A stretch of 8,810 nucleotides of DNA from an uncultured Eubacterium sp. (GTDB lineage Bacteria; Bacillota_A; Clostridia; Lachnospirales; Lachnospiraceae): assembly GCA_947653505.1 (NCBI GenBank), contig CANTHI010000128.1, forward strand, positions 1 to 8,810, written 5' to 3'. The translations under genes and the position numbers were made by a program. The notes beneath the pieces are model-generated. The model searched no databases. It saw only the letters and a program-made list of their open reading frames with translations, and had not been told where the DNA came from. Positions 1 through 4,875 of this stretch are shown here, piece by piece (the stretch's first letter is position 1; every line of letters begins with the position of its first letter).

Positions 1-30
1 CTGCATCCAGTCTGTGGTACCGGACGGCGC

Positions 31-79
31 GCGGCACCTACTTCGCTTCTGGCGTTCCGCCAGCAGCTAAAGGTGCCGC
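31..79. repeat. GC-rich two-tier hairpin
   Basis: A 9-bp outer stem, GCGGCACCT (31-39) with AGGTGCCGC (71-79), encloses a 6-bp inner stem, CTGGCG (49-54) with CGCCAG (58-63), closed by the triloop TTC. A further stem, GCCTGTG (92-98) with CACAGGC (141-147), lies just downstream. No T-run follows on either strand, so it does not look like a simple intrinsic terminator. It may be part of a dispersed palindromic element cut by the window edge. Function is unknown. Confidence 0.6.
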
Positions 80-156
80 TTCGGCTTCGCCGCCTGTGTA
101 TCGGGCAGAACACTAAGAACTTCTAAGCATTCTTCCAACGTCACAGGCAGACAGAG

Positions 157-228
157 CACCGTCTCCCATCCGTCTGGATATCAAAAGCTTTACACACGCT
201 ATATCATGATGATAAATATAAAGTATAT
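157..228 (+). repeat. Left arm of long inverted repeat
   Basis: The reverse complement of 157-194 matches 528-565 at 33 of 38 positions, including an uninterrupted CTTTTGATATCCAGAC block. Weaker similarity continues inward over AT-rich sequence to about 228 (paired with about 493-527). The two arms face each other across roughly 265-330 bp. The arrangement resembles the ends of a small non-autonomous element, but no transposase fragment or target duplication could be identified. Confidence 0.65.
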
Positions 229-492
229 TTTTAGATGTATATTTTAAATGTAATAATCCGGAAAAACAGCTGGCAACAAAAACAGCAGCCGGGGCAGGTT
301 CTTTCTCCCAATATTCGGAAAGCAGGAATGTAACATATTATTTTTTGTAAATTGTTGCACTAAATCAGGCAGATAAACAAAAACTGCTAACACAAATTGA
401 CGATCCTGGTCCCGGGTGGAAAGCGGTGCCCTATCTGCATACGTCATCCGGCTGGCTTTCTTAAGCCTTACATTATAAATGTGAAATTATAC

Positions 493-565
493 AATATCAT
501 TTATATTTAACATCTTGATACATCATATGTAAAACTTTTGATATCCAGACAGCTGGGAGGCGGCG
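493..565 (-). repeat. Right arm of long inverted repeat
   Basis: This is the partner of the arm at 157-228. The best-conserved part is 528-565. On its outer side it runs directly into the palindromic-element copy at 562-633, so on the minus strand the order is element copy, then the CCAGAC/GATATC block, then AT-rich core. The left arm shares the CCAGAC/GATATC block but is not clearly followed by the element tail. Confidence 0.6.
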
Positions 566-633
566 TCCGCATAGCCAACATGTAAGATTTTTATGCTGGT
601 AGTTTTATTATTTGCTTAAATTAGTGCCTATGG
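562..633 (-). repeat. Dispersed palindromic element, copy A
   Basis: Read on the minus strand, this copy begins with CCATAGGCACTAATTTAAGC (633 to 614) and ends with TTGGCTATGCGGACGCC (578 to 562). The first block matches 1461-1480 at 19 of 20 positions. The second is identical to 1508-1524. Between them both copies carry a shared AAATAAAACTAC-type segment of slightly different length. It is therefore a second copy, inverted relative to it, of the sequence following the NifX-like gene, and it is also related to the opposite arm of that palindrome (1546-1606). Confidence 0.75.
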
Positions 634-689
634 GGTCTGCCCCACTGGGCATAAACTGCGCGTTCCGTGAGAACATGATTCAGGAATGA

Positions 690-726
690 GGGGCGATTTT
701 GCGAAGCAAACTTTCCATATCGCCCC
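690..726. repeat. Hairpin GGGGCGAT/ATCGCCCC
   Basis: An 8-bp outer stem (690-697 with 719-726) encloses a 5-bp stem TTTGC/GCAAA (698-702 with 706-710) with loop GAA, leaving an 8-base bulge on the right side. It stands four bases from the next hairpin. No T-run follows, so terminator function is not supported. It could belong to a structured RNA or repeat element. Confidence 0.55.
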
Positions 727-730
727 GAAT

Positions 731-769
731 CGTTACTATGAGCGGCCTCCCAGGCCGTGAATAGTAACG
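731..769. repeat. Hairpin CGTTACTAT/ATAGTAACG with inner GGCC stem
   Basis: A perfect 9-bp outer stem (731-739 with 761-769) leads through a symmetric 3x3 internal loop (GAG against TGA, which could form two G-A pairs and one G-T pair) into a perfect 6-bp stem CGGCCT/AGGCCG (743-748 with 752-757) with loop CCC. It sits about 40 bases upstream of the promoter at 808. Downstream on the plus strand there is only a short TCTTTT, so a terminator role is possible but weak. A structural RNA or DNA element is an alternative. Confidence 0.6.
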
Positions 770-807
770 TATCCCGTCTTTTGCAACAAAAATACAAAAT
801 ACAGTTA

Positions 808-836
808 TTGACATCGGGAATCAGACGCAGTAAAAT
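808..836 (+). promoter_or_regulatory. Sigma-A type promoter for the NifX-like gene
   Basis: TTGACA (808-813), an exact 17-base spacer, and TAAAAT (831-836, one difference from TATAAT) form a near-consensus housekeeping promoter. Transcription would start near 843, giving a leader of about 210 nt before the ATG at 1057. The leader holds the palindromes and tandem repeats described separately. Nothing else downstream needs a plus-strand promoter, so assigning it to the 1057 gene is straightforward, though unproven. Confidence 0.7.
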
Positions 837-850
837 AGGTTCCGTATCAG

Positions 851-1060
851 ATGAAAGGAAAACTGGTTCAGGAAAATAAGGCATCCGTAACAGAACATAG
901 TCCTTTCACAAGTGAAATACGGAAACATATGTTTCAGAAAAAGATACATTTTAAAAAAAGATATGTTTCAAAAAAAGATATGTTTCAAAAAAAGATATGT
1001 TCCAGAAAAAGAACTGAAGTAAAAAGAATACAATTTTTAGAAAGGAGTCGAAAACAATGA
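851..1060 (+). CDS. Possible small basic leader ORF upstream of NifX-like gene
   Basis: An ATG at 851, only a few bases after the predicted transcription start, opens a 69-codon frame. Its stop overlaps the start of the NifX-like gene as ATGA (1057-1060), a spacing typical of translational coupling. The product would be very rich in Lys and Arg, with a 17-residue partial repeat (MFQKKI...VSKKD) produced by the 17-bp DNA repeats. Against a real gene: the ribosome binding site is poor (AGG about ten bases upstream), the repeat unit is not a multiple of three, no family is recognisable, and the downstream gene has its own good site. It may be a leader peptide or chance. Confidence 0.2.
   Translation: MKGKLVQENKASVTEHSPFTSEIRKHMFQKKIHFKKRYVSKKDMFQKKICSRKRTEVKRIQFLERSRKQ
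904..935 (+). promoter_or_regulatory. Two adjacent 14-bp palindromes, candidate operators
   Basis: TTTCAC-AA-GTGAAA (904-917) and the perfect palindrome GAAACATATGTTTC (922-935) lie four bases apart, 60 to 90 bases downstream of the predicted transcription start. Their size and symmetry suit binding by a dimeric repressor, and the second overlaps the first unit of the 17-bp tandem array, sharing its ATATGTTTC half. No regulator gene is in the window, so the identity of any binding protein is unknown. Confidence 0.4.
927..1011 (+). repeat. Five tandem 17-bp repeats in the leader
   Basis: Five contiguous units of exactly 17 bp (927-943, 944-960, 961-977, 978-994, 995-1011) follow the pattern ATATGTTTCAAAAAAAG. 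Units 3 and 4 are identical. Units 1 and 5 have one or two substitutions and unit 2 has diverged most. The array ends about 30 bases before the ribosome binding site of the NifX-like gene. A 17-bp period is neither a codon multiple nor a whole number of helical turns. It may be an iterated protein-binding site, a leader-RNA spacer or a product of replication slippage. There are no unique spacers, so it is not CRISPR. Confidence 0.85.
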
Positions 1061-1473
1061 AAATCGCAGTTACGTATGAAAATGGGATGATTTTTCAGCA
1101 TTTTGGACACACAGAGCAGTTTAAATTTTATGACACAGAAGGTACAGAGATTGTAAAGGAACAGATCATCAGCACAATGGGCAGCGGACATGGCGCTCTG
1201 GCAGGGTTTCTGACGCAGAATGGAGCGGATACGCTCATTTGTGGCGGTATTGGCGGTGGCGCACAGATGGCGCTGGCTGATGCTGGCATAAAGCTTTACG
1301 GTGGAGTATCCGGCAGCGCCGATGAGGCGGTAAAGGCGCTTTTAGCGGGTAATCTGGATTATCATCCAGATGTGCAATGCAGCCATCACGAGCATGAGCA
1401 CGGTGGAAGCTGTGAGGGCCATTCCTGCGGGGAAGAAAAACATGGCTGCCCGGGTTCGCACCATATGCACTAA
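1057..1473 (+). CDS. NifX/NafY-family metal-cluster binding protein with His/Cys-rich tail
   Basis: A 138-residue protein of the dinitrogenase iron-molybdenum cofactor biosynthesis family (NifX, NafY, NifB C-terminal type). Residues 1-25 show the usual first strand and the FxHFGH motif (H15, H18). Residues 61-69 give CGGIGGGAQ, and 82-91 the GGVSGSADEA turn. These define the single ribonuclease-H-like domain, which in characterised relatives holds Fe-S or FeMo-cofactor precursors. Residues 103-138 form a tail with ten His and four Cys (C108, C119, C124, C131), suggesting extra metal binding. The start is well set: AAAGGAG at 1041-1047, nine bases before ATG. No nitrogenase gene is nearby, so a general metal-cluster storage or scaffold role is more likely than nitrogen fixation. 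Its final codons and stop lie inside a repeated palindromic element. Confidence 0.9.
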   Translation: MKIAVTYENGMIFQHFGHTEQFKFYDTEGTEIVKEQIISTMGSGHGALAGFLTQNGADTLICGGIGGGAQMALADAGIKLYGGVSGSADEAVKALLAGNLDYHPDVQCSHHEHEHGGSCEGHSCGEEKHGCPGSHHMH

Positions 1474-1606
1474 TTTAAGCAATTAAATAAAACTACTAAT
1501 ATAACCATTGGCTATGCGGACGCCAGATGGGAGATGGCATCTGCTTAGCCAATATATGTTTTTTATATTAGTAGTTTTAATCATCTGCTTAAACTAGTGC
1601 ATATGG
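1461..1606. terminator. 146-bp palindromic element, probable bidirectional terminator
   Basis: Three nested arm pairs make an imperfect palindrome: 1461-1480 with 1587-1606 (19 of 20), 1488-1503 with 1564-1579 (16 of 16) and TTGGCTA (1508-1514) with TAGCCAA (1546-1552). The pairing continues with mismatches to GACGCCA/TGGCATC around the loop near 1526-1534. It fills the space between the convergent NifX-like gene and the last operon gene. On the plus strand the inner stem is followed by TATATG and six Ts, as expected for an intrinsic terminator. On the minus strand the following sequence is only moderately T-rich. Related sequence at 562-633 shows it is also a dispersed repeat. Confidence 0.75.
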
Positions 1607-1615
1607 GTTTCACAG

Positions 1616-2833
1616 TCACTTCCCAAACACAAGCTGCAGAATCCGCTCCGTCGCATGGCCGTCACACGCTGACATAAACTGCTCCCGGAACGCCCTGACC
1701 CGTGCGCGGTCAAAAGTATGCCCCACATTCTGAATATAATCGATAATCTGTTCGTTCGTCCGCACCACTGGTCCCGGCGCCAGCTCATGATAATCATAGT
1801 AGAATCCCCGCCAGTCAAAATAGTCTTCCAGATCGTATGCATAAAAGAGCATCGGCCGCTCAAACAGGGAATATTCAAACACCAGAGACGAATAATCCGA
1901 AATACAGATATCACTCACACAGAGCAATTCGTCAATTGGCATTTCTTTTGTGACATCTTTTGCAAAATCCGCACAATCTGGCGGAACTACTGGTGGATGC
2001 TGTACAAACGGATGATGTTTTATCACGATTACATATTCATTGCCAAGCGCCTGTCTGAGCTTTGGCAGATCCAGACAGTCCGGTGACGCTGCGCTGGCTG
2101 CATGGCCGCGGAATGTCGGCGCGTATAAAATGACCTTTTTGGACTTTGCAAAAGGTACGCACTGTTCAAAATGCGATTTCGCACGGCTTTGAAACTTTTT
2201 CTGAAAAAATACATCCGTACGGCTGACTCCTGTCGGCCTCATGCATTCTTTGTGATCCTGCAAAAGCATTGCTTCTTCATATGCCCATGCAATCTGAGGG
2301 CTGCTAAGCGTTACATAAGTTGTATTGCCATAATATGGATATTTTTTTAATTGTTCCGCCGTTTCACCATATTTTAATTCTGCAGTGCTAAAACCAAACT
2401 TTTTAAATGCCCCGCATGCGTGCCAGGTCTGTGTCAGCACCGTCCCGCTGCGCAGCGGGATGCTTCCGATTACGTTGCAGCCTTCATTCAGAAATACATA
2501 TCCGGCATCAGCCAGATCTTTGAGCATTGCGGTGCACCGCCGGATGTATTCGATCTTTCCTGAAAAACCGCTGCGCAGATAATGTACGTGAATACAATAC
2601 TTTTTCTCTTTTTTTAATTTTTGATATAACAGACGGAAATTATCGGAAATGGCATCTTCATGCACTTCTACAAACAGCACCTTGTCTTTTCGCACCGGCC
2701 TTTTCGCATACAGACAGTAGATGCCGCGAAACCAGATCCGGAATGTTACAAACTTCACAACAGCCGGAATCCCATTTTTTATTCGTTTTAATATATTTTT
2801 CAAGGATGATTCCTGTCTTTCTAAGTTTTTCAT
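1616..2833 (-). CDS. TagB/TagF-family polyol-phosphate transferase (last gene of operon)
   Basis: A 405-residue member of the CDP-glycerol glycerophosphotransferase family, which moves glycerol- or ribitol-phosphate from a CDP donor onto a growing wall polymer at the inner membrane face. Visible motifs: TWHACGAFKKFG (136-147, family His at 138), YAPTFRG (237-243), IKHHPF (271-276), SDYSSLVFEYS (312-322) and the FYAYDLEDY...RGFYYDY block (330-348). The size fits single-domain TagB/TarB/TarF enzymes, not the longer TagF/TarL with an extra N-terminal part. It follows tarJ, so CDP-ribitol is a reasonable donor, but donor choice cannot be read from sequence. The start is uncertain: the ATG at 2833 has no close Shine-Dalgarno (GGGAAGAG lies 20 bases away), whereas TTG at codon 11 (2803-2801) has AGGA seven bases upstream. 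The 5' end lies in a triplicated junction. Confidence 0.88.
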   Translation of the reverse strand: MKNLERQESSLKNILKRIKNGIPAVVKFVTFRIWFRGIYCLYAKRPVRKDKVLFVEVHEDAISDNFRLLYQKLKKEKKYCIHVHYLRSGFSGKIEYIRRCTAMLKDLADAGYVFLNEGCNVIGSIPLRSGTVLTQTWHACGAFKKFGFSTAELKYGETAEQLKKYPYYGNTTYVTLSSPQIAWAYEEAMLLQDHKECMRPTGVSRTDVFFQKKFQSRAKSHFEQCVPFAKSKKVILYAPTFRGHAASAASPDCLDLPKLRQALGNEYVIVIKHHPFVQHPPVVPPDCADFAKDVTKEMPIDELLCVSDICISDYSSLVFEYSLFERPMLFYAYDLEDYFDWRGFYYDYHELAPGPVVRTNEQIIDYIQNVGHTFDRARVRAFREQFMSACDGHATERILQLVFGK

Positions 2834-2989
2834 AATTTATATTTTTCTGATCACTCTTCCCGGATCATGACTGTCTTTCTTATTTTTTCATATTTTATAC
2901 ATTCTCTGATCACTCTTTCCAGATCATGACTGTCTTTCTTATTTTTTCATATTTTTATACATTCTCTGATCACTCTTCCCAGATCATGA
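2813..2989 (-). repeat. Three tandem 58-60-bp copies of the tarJ/transferase gene junction
   Basis: Units occupy 2930-2989, 2871-2929 and 2813-2870 in transcription order (60, 59 and 58 bp). Each contains a version of the last codons of tarJ with its TGA stop (MIWEE, MIWKE and MIREE), an AT-rich stretch, and an ATGAAAAA sequence. In the first two units the ATG is followed at once by AAA AAA TAA. Only in the third does it open the downstream gene as ATG AAA AAC TTA. The array therefore starts inside tarJ and ends inside the next gene. It looks like tandem duplication of a gene boundary by slippage, followed by small changes. The unit also holds TATAAA-like AT stretches, but no matching -35 element. 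Confidence 0.9.
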
Positions 2990-3995
2990 CTGTCTTTCCC
3001 ATTAATTTGTGTATATCTGCTTCAAATGCATTGCGGATATCTTTAATATCCCTGACAATAAATTCTTCACCTATAATATTTTCCAGATAAGCAGGGATCT
3101 GTGGGTGTGTATGGTACAACTGAATCAGCCCTTCAAAATCGGCTCTTCCGCTGCGGCTGCTGCCAATCAGGCGCAGTCCCTTTTCCAGAATCATACGTGT
3201 ATCGAGCGGCACCGGCTCTTCAGACACTCCCATCAGACCAATCGTGCCTTCAGGACGGATCTGTGCAATCATCTGGTTGATGGCAGATTGGGCTGCCTGC
3301 CCGCCTACACATTCCAGAGCATGGTCAAAAGTAAAATCTTCTTTTAACTGTGAAGCAAGAAATGTCTCATCTGCAAATGTAAAATAACTCAGCTTTTCCT
3401 CATGCACACCGACAACGTACAGCGCTGCCTGCGGACACAGCTCATGCACCAGCAAAGCCGTAATATAGCCCAGATTGCCATCGCCCCATACGGCCACCGC
3501 ATCCCGGCGTGCATGTGCCGTATGCATAAAGCGCTGTAGTGCGTGATAGCTGACGCTTACCAGCTCTGTAAATGCAGCTACTGCCGGATTCATCTGTTCT
3601 GGCAGCTGTAAGATCCGGTCCGGCGTTGTCTGTACATATTCCTGTAAAAAACCGTCTGCCCCGCTGGCGCGAAAGCCGGAGCTGCGCAGATAATTTTCCG
3701 CGACTACCGCATCCTCCTCCACCGGCAGATTCGGAATCATGACGACCCGTTCCCCTGTCCGAAACTGCCCGGACGGATCGTAAATAACACGTCCGATGCC
3801 TTCATGAATCAGCGCCATCGGCAGTTTTCTGCGCAGGATTTCATCCGGACGCGTCCCCTGATAATATCTCTGATCCGCATTGCAGATTGACAGATGCGTA
3901 GGCCGCACCAGAATGTGCTGGTCATCCAGTCCGATTTCCTTAAAAATGATCTCAAATTGTCTTGGACGTTTTAACTGATATACCGTATTTAACAT
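2970..3995 (-). CDS. tarJ: Ribulose-5-phosphate reductase (ribitol-5-phosphate dehydrogenase) TarJ
   Basis: A 341-residue zinc-dependent medium-chain dehydrogenase. In the TarJ family it reduces D-ribulose-5-phosphate to D-ribitol-5-phosphate with NADPH, feeding TarI. Residues visible: C38 in SICNADQRYY, H64-E65 in LIHEGIGRV and E144 in AFTELVSVSYHAL as probable catalytic zinc ligands, GDGNLGY (171-177) as the nucleotide-binding glycine turn, and LIGSSRSGRADFEGLI near the C-terminus. The structural four-Cys zinc loop of ordinary alcohol dehydrogenases is absent, as in TarJ. It starts at ATG 3995, just after AGGAGAAGGATGGAAT, 21 bases from the tarI stop, so the two are surely co-transcribed. 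The TarI-TarJ pairing is the strongest support for this assignment over other sugar or polyol dehydrogenases. The last codons form part of the repeated junction. Confidence 0.9.
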   Translation of the reverse strand: MLNTVYQLKRPRQFEIIFKEIGLDDQHILVRPTHLSICNADQRYYQGTRPDEILRRKLPMALIHEGIGRVIYDPSGQFRTGERVVMIPNLPVEEDAVVAENYLRSSGFRASGADGFLQEYVQTTPDRILQLPEQMNPAVAAFTELVSVSYHALQRFMHTAHARRDAVAVWGDGNLGYITALLVHELCPQAALYVVGVHEEKLSYFTFADETFLASQLKEDFTFDHALECVGGQAAQSAINQMIAQIRPEGTIGLMGVSEEPVPLDTRMILEKGLRLIGSSRSGRADFEGLIQLYHTHPQIPAYLENIIGEEFIVRDIKDIRNAFEADIHKLMGKTVMIWEE

Positions 3996-4016
3996 ATTCC
4001 ATCCTTCTCCTGATCC

Positions 4017-4772
4017 TTATCGGATCAAAGACTCTGCTACTTTCAGATCATACGGATACGTAATCTTGATATTGGATACTTCCCCCTGCACGAGACGTAC
4101 TTCTTCTCCCTTAATTACAAAAATCTTGCATGCATCTGTCAGAATCTCTTTTTCCTGAACCGTCAGTGACTCATAGACCCGTTTGAGCTTCTTTGCCTTA
4201 AACGACTGCGGTGTCTGGCCCTGATACATCGTAGTCCGGTCCGGAATATCCGAGATAATTTCATGCGATACGCTCTGCACGATCGTGTCTGTCGCCGGGA
4301 TTACCGTATCGCAGGCACCAAACTCTTTTGCTGCCTGAATATTTTCTTCCAGTATCCGGTGTGTAACAAACGGACGTACGGAATCATGTGTAACGATTAC
4401 CGTATCTTCATCCAGCAGATTCTCCTGTTCCAGATAGCGGATAGAGTTCATAATTGTCTCATTCCGCGTATCTCCGCCCTCCAGTATGACGATCCTGTCC
4501 TGCTGCAGCCCGTATTTTCCTATCAGATCCTTTGTATACCGGATCCACTGTCTGGGCGACAGAACCAGTACCTTGTCAAACCCGGGATGTACGGCAAACT
4601 TTTCCAGCACCAGAATCAGAAGCGGCTTTCCCGCCACCTCCATAAACTGTTTCGGCTTTTCCACATTTCCCATGCGGGCTCCGACTCCGCCTGCCAGCAC
4701 TACCCCGTATACATTTTTTCTATCTTCCATCTTTATTTCCATCTTTATTTCCATTCCAACTTTCCGTTTCAC
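4017..4772 (-). CDS. tarI: Ribitol-5-phosphate cytidylyltransferase TarI
   Basis: A 251-residue IspD-superfamily cytidylyltransferase that joins CTP and ribitol-5-phosphate to give CDP-ribitol. Motifs: VVLAGGVGARMG (24-35) with the following EKPKQF (the CTP-binding loop), GGDTRNETI, THDSVRPF, PATDTI, YQGQTPQSF, TDACKIF and GEVSNIKITYPYDL near the end. The TarI role, not IspD, is inferred from tarJ immediately downstream and the transferases on both sides. The start is taken as GTG at 4772 because AGGAAGG stands four bases before it. ATG codons at residues 7, 11 and 15 are alternatives, and the conserved domain begins only around residue 20. An in-frame MEIK-MEIK repeat makes the N-terminus longer than necessary. 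In transcription the gene follows a duplicated 46-bp segment. Confidence 0.9.
   Translation of the reverse strand: MKRKVGMEIKMEIKMEDRKNVYGVVLAGGVGARMGNVEKPKQFMEVAGKPLLILVLEKFAVHPGFDKVLVLSPRQWIRYTKDLIGKYGLQQDRIVILEGGDTRNETIMNSIRYLEQENLLDEDTVIVTHDSVRPFVTHRILEENIQAAKEFGACDTVIPATDTIVQSVSHEIISDIPDRTTMYQGQTPQSFKAKKLKRVYESLTVQEKEILTDACKIFVIKGEEVRLVQGEVSNIKITYPYDLKVAESLIR
4731..4754 (-). repeat. Two in-frame 12-bp repeats near the tarI start
   Basis: The 12-mer ATGGAAATAAAG occurs twice in tandem (4754-4743 and 4742-4731) and is followed by a partial third copy, ATGGAAGAT. It encodes MEIK twice, then MED, and places three in-frame ATG codons before the conserved domain. The repeat is non-conserved N-terminal padding and probably arose by slippage. 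Confidence 0.85.
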
Positions 4773-4783
4773 GCAGCCTTCCT

Positions 4784-4875
4784 GCCAGCTTCATACAGAT
4801 ATGCATTCCTTCAGGCACCCATCCTGTCCGCCAGCCTCATACAGATATGCACTCCTTCAGGCACCCATCCTGTCC
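4784..4875 (-). repeat. Two tandem 46-bp copies at the transferase/tarI junction
   Basis: Units 4830-4875 and 4784-4829 match at 44 of 46 positions. The upstream unit (in transcription) contains the last codons and TGA stop of the transferase gene ending at 4857. The second unit repeats that 3' end outside the gene and accounts for most of the 84-base gap before tarI. Each unit also carries AAGGAGTG/AAGGAATG followed by an ATG about ten bases on. The ATG following the second copy is not in frame with tarI. Confidence 0.9.

Larger units (their letters stand above)
1..842. other. Gene-free region rich in palindromes and inverted repeats
   Basis: I see no credible protein gene in these roughly 840 bases. 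Short open frames exist on the minus strand (244-447 and 621-884), but neither has a recognisable motif or a clear ribosome binding site, and the second runs through two strong hairpins and a repeat copy. The content is a GC-rich hairpin zone (1-150), an arm of a long inverted repeat (157-228), an AT-rich core (about 195-527), the opposite arm joined to a palindromic-element copy (about 493-633), two nested hairpins (690-769) and then a promoter at 808. This looks like an accumulation of non-coding repeats or the remnant of a small mobile element, rather than a decayed gene I could name. Confidence 0.6.

Noticed and set aside
244..447. 67-codon minus-strand open frame in the AT-rich core
   Set aside because: No recognisable motif, no good ribosome binding site, and it lies between the arms of an inverted repeat. 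Nothing supports it beyond the absence of stops.
621..884. 87-codon minus-strand open frame ending in the palindromic element
   Set aside because: It runs through two strong hairpins and the promoter region, its ending is explained by the repeat copy, and the composition is not protein-like.
927..1011. CRISPR array or plasmid-type origin iterons
   Set aside because: The 17-bp units have no spacers, and no replication initiator gene, DnaA box cluster or other origin feature is nearby.
1057..1473. Evidence for a nitrogen fixation locus
   Set aside because: NifX-like small proteins are widespread in non-fixing anaerobes, and no nifHDK, nifE/N or nifB gene is present in the window.
1594..1914. 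106-codon minus-strand frame inside the last transferase gene
   Set aside because: It is an alternative frame of a gene with well-conserved motifs. Its ending in the palindrome is caused by the repeat, not by homology.
2813..2989. CRISPR-like array
   Set aside because: The units are contiguous with no unique spacers, and they contain parts of the two flanking genes.
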